From Anastatus disparis (lineage: Eukaryota; Arthropoda; Insecta; Hymenoptera; Eupelmidae), in assembly GCA_017163975.1 (NCBI GenBank), contig JAFFSR010000220.1, forward strand, positions 19,936,001-20,000,000: a stretch of DNA of 64,000 nucleotides, read 5' to 3'. The notes below the pieces were generated by a model. It was not told where the DNA came from. It did no database searches and was given only the letters and a program-made list of their open reading frames with translations. Below are positions 24,724-37,080 of the stretch, piece after piece (positions within the stretch are counted from its first letter, which is position 1; the number at the start of each line of letters is the position of its first letter). A program made the translations under genes and the position numbers.

Positions 24724-24742
24724 AGAATGTGATGATCATGAA

Positions 24743-24832
24743 ATGACGACCACTAGAGATTTGCAAACTAAGATTACATTACCTAGCAACTTCACCCTTG
24801 AAGATTTGAGTGATGACAATTTAAATCTTTAA
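24743..24832 (+). CDS. 29-codon ORF at the end of the cassette array
   Basis: A short ATG-initiated frame, M-T-T-T-R-D-L, ending F-T-L-E-D-L-S-D-D-N-L-N-L. The motif around L-E-D resembles the S-L-E-D-N-L motif of the cassette protein. Its last ~25 bases (GACAATTTAAATCTTTAAAG) are the phrase that recurs at the joints of the following 0.53-kb units. It could be a chimaeric remnant rather than a gene. Confidence 0.25.
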   Translation: MTTTRDLQTKITLPSNFTLEDLSDDNLNL

Positions 24833-24849
24833 AGCCAATTTACTAATAA

Positions 24850-25557
24850 AAGGTTTTTTGCACGTGCCCTGCTATAACAAATTGAAATACAGAGTATTCT
24901 GCAAACATTGCGGACGGCCAAATACCATGGTCTCTATGATGTTCATCTTCCATCTTCATAATGAACTGACAAGCGTCCCGCTCTCTAACTGAAGATGAAA
25001 GAATAAGGATTGAGAAATTTATTCAGATAATAAATGAATACTAAATTTCTGTAATCAAGAAATCTAATATCCAGGAAGCACATTTCAGGAATTTTCAAAC
25101 ATTTAGAAGTGCAAAAGTCGAAATTTTGCATAATTACTTGATCTTTATTTAGAATTTAATCATAGAACATATCTTGATATAATTTTTGAGATATTATCTA
25201 TTGGCACTTTTACATGCCAATTTATCTATGCAGTTGTTGATGTTCATAGAAAATTATGGAATGCTGAGTCAATAACTGGTCGTACTTCAGAGAATATCTT
25301 AGGAAATCTAGTTCAACAATGTGAACGAGAGTGAGTTGATATAAGTAAATCTAATTTAACCGCGGCTTCTGGTATTATTAGATTATATCTAAGAAGTTGC
25401 AATATTCCTAAATTTGGATTAAATGCTCGTACTGGAGTACGCAGTTCTAAGTTTTAATCGATGGTGATTAAGAGCGATCAATATTCTGAGAGTTTATTCA
25501 AGAGAAATATTTACCTTACTTATATTACAAGCTAACCATAGCTTATAACTTTGAGTA
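24850..25557 (+). pseudogene. partial unit and unidentified coding-like stretch
   Basis: 24850-24995 is a truncated copy of the start of the 0.53-kb units (GCACGTGCCCTGCTATAAC onward) that breaks off at C-C-C-G-C-T-C-T. From about 25190 to 25460 a frame reads A-V-V-D-V-H-R-K-L-W-N-A-E-S and, after one stop, LTAASGIIRLYLRSC and KFGLNARTGVRSS. This is convincingly protein-like but I cannot name it. A viral or transposon origin is plausible from context only. Confidence 0.35.
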
Positions 25558-27176
25558 ATAACAATTTAAATCTTTAAAGCCGATTTACTGATTTTTTTTT
25601 GCACGTACCCTGCTATAACAAATCAAAATACAGAATATTCTGCAAACATTGCGGGCGGCCAAAGGCCATGGTGCCTACGATGTTCATCTTCCATCTTCAT
25701 AATGAACTGACAAGTGTCCCGAAGAAGATGTACAAGATAAATTTGAATCATCCAAAACAACTAAGGAATCTGGAAATGGGCAGAAAACACTTAGCGAGTA
25801 TATTGAAAAAATTCCTAATATACCGAAAAGAAGAGAAATATTCAGAAGACTGTGGGTACGATCTTTTCGAGCAGTTCCTCTTAACAACCGAATATTACAC
25901 GACGTATATGAACGACCCATGGACTGGAGACGACACTTTGATGACGTACTTGAACTACAACGTGACTTTGGAACTCCTGGGACAAGTAATAACGCAATTA
26001 GAACAGAAAGTAAGTATGAAATAGATTCCACTAGTAAACGATTATCACAACATGATAAAACATACAAAGTTATAGCTTATAACTTTGAGTAATAACAATT
26101 TAAATCTTTAAAGCCAATTTACTAATTTTTTTTTTTGCACGTACCCTGCTATTACAAATCAAAATACAGAATAATCTGCAAACTTTGCGGGCGACCAAAG
26201 GCCATAGTGCCTACGATGTTCATCTTCCATCTTCATAATTAACTGACAAGTGTCCCGAAGAAGATGTACAAGATAAATTTGAATCATCCAAAACAACTAG
26301 GGAATCTGAAAATGGGCAGAAAACACTTAGCGAGTATATTGAAAAAATTTCTAATATACCGAAAAGAAGAGAAATATTCAGAAGACTGTGGGTACGATCT
26401 TTTCGAGCAGTTCCTCTTAACAACCGAATATTACACGACGTATATGAACGACTCATGGACTGGAGACAACACTTTGATGACGTACTTGAACTACAACGTG
26501 ACTTTGGAACTCCTGAGACAAGTAATAACGCAATTAGAACAGAAAGTAAGTATGAAATAGATTCCACTAGTAAACGATTATCACAACATGATAAAACATA
26601 TAAAGTTATAGCTTATAACTTTGAGTAATAACAATTTAAATCTTCAAAGCCAATTTACTGATTTTTTTTGCACGTACCCTGCTATAACAAATCAAAATAC
26701 AGAATATTCTGCAAACATTGCGGGCGGCCAAAGGCCATGGTGCCTACGATGTTCATCTTCCATCTTCATAATTAACTGACAAGTGTCCCGAAGAAGATGT
26801 ACAAGATAAATTTGAATCATCCAAAACAACTAAGGAATCTGGAAATGGGCAGAAAACACTTAGCGAGTATATTGAAAAAATTCCTAATATACCGAAAAGA
26901 AGAGAAATATTCAGAAGACTGTGGGTACGATCTTTTCGAGCAGGTCTTCTTAACAACCGAATATTACATGACGTATATGAAAGACCCATGGACTGGAGAT
27001 GACACTTTGATGACGTACTTGAACTACAACGTGACTTTGGAACTCCTGGGACAAGTAATAACGCAATTAGAACAGAAAGTAAGTATGAAATAGATTCCAC
27101 TAGTAAACGATTATCACAACATGATAAAACATTTCTTACTATGGAAGATCGAAGAAAGACATTCTGGAAAATGTGA
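25558..27176 (+). pseudogene. three tandem 0.53-kb units, virus-like, open in two frames
   Basis: Units start at 25558, 26091 and about 26626. In each, one frame is open for about 128 codons (25706-26092, 26242-26628, 26775-27176) without an initial Met and contains F-R-R-L-W-V-R-S-F and N-R-I-L-H-D-V-Y-E-R-P. A second, overlapping plus-strand frame is open for 98-141 codons with its own ATG (25599-26024, 26264-26560, 26797-27093) and contains a Cys-rich F-C-K-H-C-G-R-P segment in unit 1. The first frame shares its L-W...R-I-x-H-D-x-x-E-x-P motif with the block at 40548-41570, which has densovirus non-structural features. I therefore read this as an endogenous, amplified parvovirus-like remnant; that identity is tentative. 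Long minus-strand frames here look like shadows. Confidence 0.45.
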
Positions 27177-27354
27177 TGCGGATCTATTTTCGAAGTGGGT
27201 CTGCGAGGTCGGATATTGCATGATATTTGGGAAAGGCCCACTGACTTATATCAATCATTTTCTGGACCAACTGCTCGAGGTTTTATTAAAACATGTTCTT
27301 TTTAGATTTAAATTATTACAGAAATCACTAGACGGGTATTACCGTAGGGTATGA
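27121..27354 (+). pseudogene. diverged partial repeat of the same domain
   Basis: Continues from unit 3. The frame that stops at 27174-27176 resumes with G-L-R-G-R-I-L-H-D-I-W-E-R-P and runs to about 27311. It is a diverged copy of the L-W...H-D...E-R-P domain of the preceding units, so the domain was already duplicated before the recent tandem amplification. Confidence 0.4.
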
Positions 27355-27379
27355 CAACTAAAATATTTAAACCTCATTT

Positions 27380-28020
27380 ACTAAGAATATGTTTTTTACA
27401 TTCAAATCAGTTGGTGAATTTTACTGTGAGTAATGCCAATTTAAATCTTTGAAGTCAATTTACGAAGAATATATTTATTCGGATTTGAACTATTTGGCAA
27501 GTATTAATCAGAGTAATAAAAATTAAAATTTTGGAAGCCAATTTACTAAGAATGATTTTGTTTTTAGATTTCAATTACTTGATGAATACTACTCTGAGTA
27601 ATGCCAATTTAAATCTTTGAAGTCTATTGACTAAGAATGTATTTTTAGGTTTAATTTACTTGGTGAATACTACTTTAAGTAATACCAATTTACATATTTC
27701 AAGTCAATTTACTAAAAATATTTTTTTTCCAAATTTAAAACACTAGACGAGTATTACTGGGAAATATAACAGCTAAAATCTTTAAAACTAATTTATTAAT
27801 AGTTTTATTTTTCAAATTTGAATTACTAGCCGAGTATTACTGTGAATAACACCAATTCAATTCTTTGAAGTCAATTTACTAAAAATATGTTTTGTTAGAT
27901 TTAAATCATTAGGTGAGTATTACTGGTAGGTATATAACTAAAAACTTTAAAGATAATTTATTAAGAGCCAGTTTTTTCAGATTTGAATCACTAGGCTAGA
28001 ATCACTATGAGTAATATCAA
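27380..28020 (+). repeat. degenerate ~115-bp tandem repeats
   Basis: The phrase GAGTAATGCCAATTTAAATC followed by TTTGAAGTCAATTTACTAAG recurs about every 110-120 bp with substitutions. The same phrase joins the 0.53-kb units upstream. The array decays towards 28020 and has no coding frame. Confidence 0.7.
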
Positions 28021-28611
28021 CGACCTAATTTTAATTACCTCTGGTGTTGCTATTTCTTATATTAAAATTAATTAAAGAACTTATTTTAAGCACATTTCAG
28101 TTTCAATCCAATACAAATTTTAAATATAATAAAAACTTGTGTTTTTTATAAAAGTTAATTTAAAAATAACCATTCAGTTATATTTCTTCCTTTAATAATG
28201 ATTATGATTGTAATTTTGTAAAAAAAAGTTGCATTTAGTTTATCTGTAAAGAAAACTAATTGTAAGTTGTGACGCTTATTATTATTTGTTTTATGGGTGC
28301 TTTTTTAAATTGATTTCAAAATAATTTTTCGGTCAACTTTCCATATATCAGTAAAAGAATTCATACGTTAATATATTAGATTTTACGAATATGATAATCA
28401 ACAAATGTATTATATTCTAATGATATTCCAACCGAACTGTTAAATTAGAATAAAGATTTTCAAAATAAGTATTATTATTCTTATATACAATATTCGTATT
28501 TGATCACTTTACTTAAATAGAGATACAAATAGACATATCTATGTCTTTATTTCAATATTATTTTTAATAATTATGTTTTATGTATTCTTAATTATTTTTT
28601 ATACAAATTGA
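28021..28611. other. intergenic, 3' side of the protease homologue
   Basis: AT-rich sequence without recognised genes between the repeat field and the stop codon of the minus-strand gene. A minus-strand polyadenylation signal should lie here; AT richness gives many candidates. Confidence 0.4.
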
Positions 28612-31600
28612 TTAATTCTGTCTTATAGTATTTTCGATCCAGTCAATGTAGTAAGATACTTTAGTAAACATAGCTGTAGGTTCACATGATTTGAGTTTTA
28701 TATAATCTAAAGCTACTCCAACAATGACATTCTTCTTTCTCTTTTCATCTTTAACTACAAATGGATCACCAATATCGAGCTATTTATAAAAATAAAGAAA
28801 AGAAAATATTTGAATATTATAATTTTGAAGAATTTCACACTTTTAAAATATATCAAAAAGAAAAGTAATATGAGATGACTGCAATAATGAATGATTGATC
28901 AAAGATGAATTTATGAAATGAATGTAATTTTTTTTATTTTTGTTTTAAATAGAAAATTTTTCTAATGTTTATAAATTATTTTCAAATATTTCTTAATTTG
29001 AAATAACGAGACAAGTAGTTACCATTAATTGTTCATAATGATTCTACATTGATAAAAATAGAATTTTGAATCAATAATATAGGTTTTCTTGCACTGTAAC
29101 TCTTAAATGAAACATAAATAATATTTTTCTGTAACAAAAACTATTTAATCTAAAATTTTTATAATTTGGCTTTCAGTGAAAATTTTTTCAATTTCTAAAA
29201 GAAATCTGCTAGAATTAAAAAGATATATGTTTTATTTATGAAATTAATTTGATATTAAGGCTATCTCTATCACATAATTTCTTTTTCAAAACAAATTTCT
29301 TTTGCGATTAAACAAAAATATGATTAAATCAAATAGATGTGCATTAAAAAGATTTCATTTTTTAATTAAAAATGAATTTTATTGTGTCATTAAATAAGGA
29401 GATTAGCTTTTAATAGAAAAAACGTTCTATTGATCCAAGAATCTATTTTTGTCAGTGCATATGTAATATAAGCTCAATGATACAAATATTAATATTTAAT
29501 GCGAATTTTAATTGTTGAATATTAAAAAATAAATGCATTTTATAAATTACCTCACAAACTCCAAAAACTTTTGATGAAAGTGACACATAATTCCAAACAG
29601 AACTTTTTCTTGTACTACAAAATCTTGTCATCATTTCACCTTCATTAAATTCAATGTAATCTGCCAGTTCCATAGTTTGATAACATTTTTTATTGTCATT
29701 CATAATTGTCATTGTAAGGTATTGTAGTACATCCGATGGTGGTGAATCGTTAATTTTTCGCGATCCAATTGCACCTAAACCAGTTACAATGCCTTCACCT
29801 TCTGGCACATCATATTTTTTAGGTAAGTCTACAGGTGCCACAAAATTATTGAATTTGAGAGGGTTTTTAAGTTTTAGTAATCCGATATCGTCCTTAATGT
29901 ATCTAAAATTGTCAAGTAGTTGAGATTAATGAGTGTTCAGAAAGGAAGTACTTGCTAGACTCCGACTAATATTGCATATAATAATTGTAATGTACACATC
30001 AATTTACTTACACTTTTAATAATTTACTTTACTTTGAATTAGATTATTCATTTAGTCTAAGTTGATACGTAAAGAAGAAAATCGAGATACAACAATAGAG
30101 AAAAAAATCGTGTTAAAATTATATGGAATATTAGTTTTAACGAAACGATATCGCGAGACAGAACTATAGAAAATTTGACTTTATACAGGGATATTCCCTA
30201 TATAAAATTTAAAATAAAATTCTGTATAAAAATTATAATGACGTCTTTTTCTTGATTATTTTGATGATGCTTTATAAAAATTACAAAATAATAAAGTAAA
30301 AATTATCGTCATCCACGATTAAAACTATTAAACAAATTTTTAATTTTCACCCTAATACGATTTTAATGCCAGTATTATAATTTTTATAAGAAAATTTTCT
30401 CCATGTTCTAAATTAACTGTGAGGTTTTCGAAAATAGATCCATGCGGTTACGAGATGTTGAAATGAATAATTACTCACCTGGCAGATTTCGGTATAAATG
30501 CATCAATAACTGGAATTGTTTGTTCATATTCATCTAATGGTTCTAATTTGAAATTTCTATGTATGGTTCCAGCTTTAATTACATAATGATTTCCTTTTTT
30601 TATATCTTCACGAACATAAGAATATGTTGATTGACCGATACAACTTGCAGAAGTCAATATCCATTGATTTTTTAAAATAGCTCCACCGCAGATTAGTTTT
30701 AAAAATTTACCGCTACCTTGACGATAAATACCTACGTAATAAGGATACTCTTCAGGCTTTACATCTTCTCCACCAGCGAGGCAAAGTACTTGTGTAACTG
30801 GAATAAGTTTATTTATTTGAATTGATTGTGATCAGGTGTTTTTTTTTTACAAAAAGATAATTTATTAGTTGTGTTAATTTTTCGTGTTCACATTTATTAC
30901 GTTTTTTGTTGTATCAAATGGTAAATATTTTATTTTACTTCGAACATAATTCTTTTATTGCTCTTAACAATCAAAATAAATTTTTTTATAAAATTTCAAT
31001 ATTTTGGATATAATTAACGTTTTAGACTATGTAAAAATAGTCGGAAACTTTTGGTTATGGAAGAATAAATTAAGTTATATTTTGCTCAGTATATTAAATT
31101 AGTTGGTGTTAATTTATATAATATTCTACACATATATAATGATATGTGCAAATATTGCCATACTTAAAAGAACAAGTGTAAATGAAATAAATAGTTCTTT
31201 ATGTATATTTATAAAAAGTCAAATAATTTTTATCGGTCTTTTAATCATAGATTACTCATACGCAAAACCTTTTTTATATTTGTTGTTTAATATTAAGTTT
31301 TTATTTGATACCAATATCATATTTAAAAAGATTTAATGTATTGATTAATATAAAATTTTGAAAAATTTAATATTAATCAATAAATATAAGAAGATCTGCT
31401 ATGAAGTGTTGTTATTATATTGAAAAATATTAATAAAAATCTAAAATATTACGATTTTTATTTTTCATTTTAGAGAAAAAAAAACTTTAGCTAATAATGA
31501 AATCAGTTTAAAAAAATTTCAATCATTTAAATGTCAGTCACATACGTTGGATAAAAGACAACTTATTAATTAATTCTTGTAATGTAGTAATAAATGAAAT

Positions 31601-31680
31601 AAAAATAAAAATAATTAATATAATATACCTGAACAAGTCAGTGCTATAAAACAGCAAAGAAGCGCAAGTTTCGAAGTCAT
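28612..31680 (-). CDS. secreted chymotrypsin-like serine protease homologue, inactive triad
   Basis: Exons on the minus strand: 31680-31629, 30797-30479, 29902-29551, 28779-28612; GT/AG junctions; 296 aa. Residues 1-17 (MTSKLALLCCFIALTCS) form a signal peptide. The mature N-terminus reads C-L-A-G-G-E-D-V where active proteases have R/IVGG, so no normal zymogen cleavage site is visible. The chymotrypsin fold is clear (C-G-G-A-I-L, W-I-L-T-S-A-S-C, D-D-I-G-L-L-K-L, Y-Y-I-D-W-I). The catalytic His position is Ser-69, the Asp is kept (Asp-129), and the catalytic Ser of GDSGGP is Ile-244 (L-D-I-G-D-P). Serine protease homologues of this type act as binding proteins or cofactors, for example in insect melanisation or as venom components; which applies here is inference. 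All exons are open, so this is a gene rather than a pseudogene. Confidence 0.85.
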
Positions 31681-31710
31681 ATTTGGTTCTGATAAATTTT
31701 TTAAGAATTT

Positions 31711-31720
31711 ATTATTTATA
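31711..31720 (-). promoter_or_regulatory. TATA box of the protease homologue gene
   Basis: TATAAATAAT on the minus strand lies about 30-40 bases upstream of the ATG at 31680, with TCAGA near 31690 as a possible initiator. This implies a very short 5' leader, typical of highly expressed tissue-specific secreted-protein genes. Confidence 0.45.
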
Positions 31721-33144
31721 CTTTACTATATTAGTAGACTTTGAATAAAAAGATACGCACTATTGACATTTTTATTGTTTTAAAATATTCAAAAGTCTAA
31801 TATTGACATGGCACGTTGTATTAGCTTGTTTTAAACATATGTTTAGCATATGCTAATATAGCTTTACTGTAGAATAAAAATTATTTTTCATTTATACCTT
31901 CTACATTATATTAAAATACTAAAAAATTTTAATTTTATCTTCGACAAATAAATTGACATTGGTATAAGTTACATAGTAAAACCCAAACATGAATTATTTT
32001 TAATTGCTTTTCGTGATCACTTAAATATTTTTTCGTATTTAAAATTTTAAATATTTTTTCGTAGTTAAATTTTTATTGTAATTTTTAAATACAATACAAT
32101 TCTAAATCTTTATTTTTGTCTTTTCATAGAAGTCGTAGAAAGCTTTTTATCTATTTTGAACATTTAAAAGTAACTACAGAAAATTATACTGATAAGCGAT
32201 CTTATTTACTTAGAATTTACAAGAAAATAATACAAAATATTGATAATATCCAACGTATTATTTTACAATAATTTAAATCTAAACACGATATGGTAATATT
32301 GAAATTTACGGTGTAATATAAGTTGAATATATGTGAAAATTGACATTATTTTAATTACTTTCACACTAAAAAAGTGTATTTGATTCGATATTTAATTCTT
32401 CAAATTTACGTTACGTAAGTTATAACAAAAATACGTAAGAACAATATTTTCATCTCTTAATTAAAGCTATTGTGACATTTGATGTGAAATTCCGTATTCA
32501 AAATAAATAAATGTAACACTATTTATCGTGTGAACTTCCGGTCTAGAAGTAAACGGAAAATTAACAAACATTTTAAAAAAATGAATAATTATAGATTACT
32601 TTGATAAATTAATAATGAACAATAAGTATGACAATTTTATTTGAACATTTGGCATTCAAATGAATAAAGTGTGTTTATTATTTGCTCAGTCTTACAAGTA
32701 GTGTAATTGTTCTATAATGCCATTATAATATTTTCGATTTGCTCTTTTATTATTATAAAATATCTAAAAAAAATTAGTAGAATTTCAAAGGTAAATTAAC
32801 AAGACCAATAATTTTTAATAGAATTAATTGCTTTTAATCAAACAATTATTCAAAAGATGTTTGATGAAGAAACATTTTTTGTAAATTCATATTTTATCTA
32901 TTTTCATCAATATAAGGTCAAATCTTCGTTTCAATATGATTTTTGGACATAAAAAAATACTTTAAAATCCTAAAAGGCAAATGAAATTTAAATTTAAAAA
33001 TGTTTATTATTTAATAATTGCGTAAGTAAATTAATAAAAACACTAGCTATGGACACCTTACTAACTAAGACACGCTCGATTTAGATTTCGTTTTGTAAGT
33101 TAATATAGTGTGGTTCAATTTATGTTCAGAAAATATACAATAAC

Positions 33145-33240
33145 ATAATCGATCATCAGGCGATCTACAAAGTTAAGCAGCTTTGACAACGGTTATTAAT
33201 TGGATGGGTGAGCGCATATTCAGGAAAAACTGTGTATTCG
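33145..33240 (+). pseudogene. 5S rRNA pseudogene or 5S-derived SINE fragment
   Basis: The segment contains GATCTACAAAGTTAAGCAGC and later CGGTTATTAATTGGATGGGT followed by GAGCGC. These match the order and spacing of the conserved 5S rRNA internal control region (GATCACCGAAGTTAAGCA and CGGTTAGTACTTGGATGGGTG). Many substitutions and a missing 5' third show it is not functional. A 5S-derived SINE head is an alternative. Confidence 0.65.
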
Positions 33241-33889
33241 GACTAGATTTGTTTTAAGTGATGGTTGTTCGAACATGTTAACCACTCAACAATGTTAATC
33301 GAAGGTGTGTCATTTGAAGATTTTTGCAACCTAATTATTAAAAATTGCTATAAAAAAGTATTTTTTGTCGTTCTAACCCCAAAATCGCAACTTCATTATT
33401 CTTTCTTAGTTCTTAAGACAAAAAAATATGGTTCGAAACTGGTATGAAAAGGCCTTTTTACGAAACTCGTTACGATCTCCATCTTCAGCTTGGGTCGTAA
33501 TTTTAATAATTAAGTTCAGCTTCTCATTTTGTAAATAAAACCTTTTTATATATTTTAAGAAATGTACTATTTTAATTTTGAAAATCTAATATTATGTATT
33601 TTCGCTAGAGTTTGAGATGATAAAACGTAAAGTACGCAATACTTATAAAAAAATCCAAATATAACGATTTGTCAAGTATTTTACCTTTATCCACATATGT
33701 GTATACTAATATTTTATTGATTTAAAGAAGAAACCATAATGTTTATTAAATATTTTTTAGAACGCATAATTTCTTTTTCAATGTAGTGAAACCAAGAAAA
33801 AATATATTATTGTTTGGATTATGTTCAATAACTTTTTGTGATTCTCCTAAGTTTCTTCAATTTATTATACCTTCTCACTTGATTTGTAT

Positions 33890-33975
33890 ATAAGGTTTTT
33901 CTTTCCTCACAGGCACATTCTAGGCGAATGCAGACTGGTGTGAACACTAGGTGTGAGGAGAGTATTTTATTAAGG
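33890..33975 (+). repeat. dispersed repeat fragment shared with 45375-45460
   Basis: Both loci share C-A-G-G-C-A, then GGCGAATGCAGA or GGCGAATACGGA, a GGTGTGAGGAGA-like purine run and GAGTATTTTA or GAATATTTTA. It is a short diverged piece of a dispersed repeat, of unknown class. Confidence 0.4.
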
Positions 33976-36900
33976 TAGTAATAACTATTTTTAGTAATTA
34001 TTTTATGAATTCCGTGCCTCTGAAGTTTTATTTAATCGATAACAGTTTTGCAACTATCGAGAATATTAGTGGACAATTCCAGCAGGTCGAGTGTTAATAC
34101 TTAGGTAGAAGAAATATTTGAGCTCGATTAAAAGAAAGTGGAAGTATTGAGAATAAATATGAGTGAATCTACAGAAATACATGTCATTAATTTGTTTCGG
34201 CATTTTTCTTTTATATCTTATAAACGTTTTGTTTATGTTTCAATTTATCTAGAAATAAATTTCATTAAAGACAAATTATGATTTTGTATTTCATTAACAA
34301 AAATCTAATAATTAAAAGAATTTCAAAAATATATTATAAAAAGAAAATCCAATTTTTTTAAAAATATACTTATTTTTGTGGGTTTACTCATATATCGATT
34401 GCGAGTATTTGTGGAGTTTATGATGAGTTGGTATAAGGAAAAAAATAATTTTGTGCAAGACAGATAAATATTTCAAAATTTATTGTTAAATCTAACAACT
34501 ATCCAGAAATTTATTCTTTTGTTTTCACATTAATAAATACATATTTTGAGCACATAAAAAACTTAAAAATTTTTTAATTAAAGTTTGAAGGTTTTATTTA
34601 ATAAAGTCATGGAATTAATGAAATGTGTAACTATTTCCATTTATTGATTGAAATTATTAATATTAAAATGATTAGAAATGATATCAAATGTAAAATGCCT
34701 GAGTGAATCTTATTTTGTCTTTTATGCGGTTTTTCATGCAATTGTAACGTCTTCCCTATTCTGATTCTTATTTTTATTAAAAAACATTTTTTCTATAAAC
34801 ATTAATATTTTATTTATTTAGGATGAATGAGTTTATTAAATTTATTGATGAACTCTTCTTTAAAGTTTGAATTTAAATGAAACATTTTAAAATGTAATAA
34901 TAAGTATTAATTTAACTAAATTCTATATAATTTTAATTGAATACAAAAATAGCAATGATTATTAAAAATATTGATATGTCTGTATGTATAAGCGAGTACA
35001 TATGCGTATGTTTCCATCCAATCGATAAAGATTACCTTGCAGCAAGAATCGAATTCTATCTTAATGCAAAGGTGTAGCGATTGAAAATATTATTAACTTT
35101 CTTTTTAATTTAAACAAATTATTAATAAATATTAGGATCTCAATAACAATATTTAAATTATTATTTGAAGACGTTTTCAGACTTATTAAGAATATTGTAT
35201 TATAAAATATTTATAGTTTTAATAAATTTATATTTTATTATGTTCCAAATTTTATATTTTGTCAATTGTAAATTATAATATTGTAAAGTGAATTATTTGA
35301 AAATGATTTAAAATGTTTACACATTCAAAAGAAAATAAATATTATCTAAATATCTGATTTCAATAATGATTTTGATTTTCAAATATTTAATTCAAAAACT
35401 AAATAAATTTACAATATTATAATATAAATAATATTTGTTAAGATTATTAATTTTTCACTTGAAATAATAGATTATTTAAAAATAAATATTAGAATATTTC
35501 TAATTCGAATTTAAACAAAATCAAATATAAACCAAGTAAAATTAAAGGTTTATAAGAATAAAAGTAGAAATTTAAGAAATTATTATTAAATTAATTAAAA
35601 ATCAATTAATAAATGCTTCCTACGACATTGGTTTGTAGTGATAGTAGCTTGTGGAAACGCCTTAGCGAAGCAATAAAACTAATGTGTAAGATGTACTAGT
35701 AGCGCAGTTCAAGCTAAGCGCTTCAGCAATCAAACATTATAATTTTTTTACAAATATTACATACATTATTTTTGTCAAATAAATTACTTCAAATTTACAA
35801 ACTTCATTTTACATTACAAGATTATTTTGTTGGATTTATTAACCAATTATTATTTTTCTTGAATTCATTTTTTTCTACAAAGTTACAAGTTTGAATCTTA
35901 TTAATTAATATTTTGTATTATTTGCTTCGGAAACAAATCTCAAATAGATTAGATATTTATTTGAATTTGTATTAGTGTGAATCGAATATTTCCAATTGGT
36001 TTATCAATTACAAGTAATTTTATTAAAGAATTTTCATATTTTATTAAAACTCATATTTTTGTGAGTCGTAGAATTGAATAAAAGTAAGTACTCTTAATTT
36101 TGAGTAATATTATTTCTTTACCTTTTTTCATATCACCTATCCTAAATATATTATCATTAATTATTTCAATTTAATTTCATATTAATTTAATTAAAATCAA
36201 GTGTTTCGTTTAACAATTATTTCTTCTATTTTATTTATTAGTCAACCTGACCACCCAGAAGGTAGTAAGCGTTGGGAAGACTAAATAAAAATAATATTTA
36301 AATAATAAATAAAATAATTAATATTTAATTGAATAATGCATTGACTCTACAATTTTAACTTCACAAAATTCAAACCAAGAAAGTATAATTTATTAAAACA
36401 CCACGAGCTATTAGATAGAAATATCTAGGCTTATTAAAGAATTTCTCGCCACTAAGCAGACGTCACACAATCTTTTTGGATTGTATTATTTGTCGTTTTA
36501 GGTTTTTAGGTTTTATATTTTGACAAGAAGGTATGGAAGAAAGGTTTTTGCTGAAATCATGAAAATAATTATCTAGAATCATAAAATAATACATAAAATT
36601 TTAAATATAAAATAAAATAACAATTAATGATTAAAATTAAAAATTTGACGCGATTTACTTTGTTTTTATGAAAGTTGACATTTTAGCAAAATATATGCAA
36701 TATAAAGCTTATTTACGATTGAATAACTTTTTAAATGAAATATGTTACGGCAAAATATTAATTAAAAATGAAAAGAATGTTTATGCCCATCTTAGAATAA
36801 ATAAATTGAAAAATAATTGAATTAATCTTACAAATAAAAATAGAAATTAAGTTAAAATAATAATAATGATAATAATTGTGAACAGTCAGAATATCCTTAT

Positions 36901-37080
36901 TTATGACCACCTCTATAGAATCTGAAATAAAACAAATAATTAACAAAGAACACTTTGGCTGTCGTCATAATCAAAACAAATTGAAATCGTTGTATACATC
37001 TACCGCTTTTATACAGTTTTTAAAGGATCCTAATTTTCAGGCCCGCTAAGATATTAACTTAACATATTTAAATGGCAGTA

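Larger units (their letters stand above)
22924..24724 (+). repeat. five tandem 361-bp gene cassettes
   Basis: Five head-to-tail units begin at 22924, 23285, 23646, 24007 and 24368, with a period of exactly 361 bp and only scattered substitutions. Each unit carries, in order, the phrase GATACAAAGATACCCAC, a TATA-like stretch (TATAATAAATAAT), a TCAGT initiator-like pentamer about 35-40 bp further on, a 58-nt leader and a 76-codon ORF ending I-S-K-N-Y-I-Q. The unit is therefore a complete promoter-plus-ORF cassette. Near-identity points to very recent amplification by unequal exchange, or to an assembly-sensitive region. Confidence 0.9.
31721..37080. other. AT-rich intergenic region
   Basis: About 5.3 kb with no gene I can support. 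It contains a 5S rRNA-like relic (33145-33240) and a repeat fragment (33890-33975), listed separately. Confidence 0.5.

Noticed and set aside
25684..27241. Minus-strand frames of 115-162 codons in the 0.53-kb units
   Set aside because: They are Ser/Leu/Cys-rich mirror translations of the plus-strand frames. The motif shared with the 40.5-kb block lies on the plus strand.
35670..35740. Possible tRNA (TAGTAGCGCAGTTCAAGC looks like an A-box)
   Set aside because: No B-box GTTCGAATCC follows at the required distance and no cloverleaf can be drawn.
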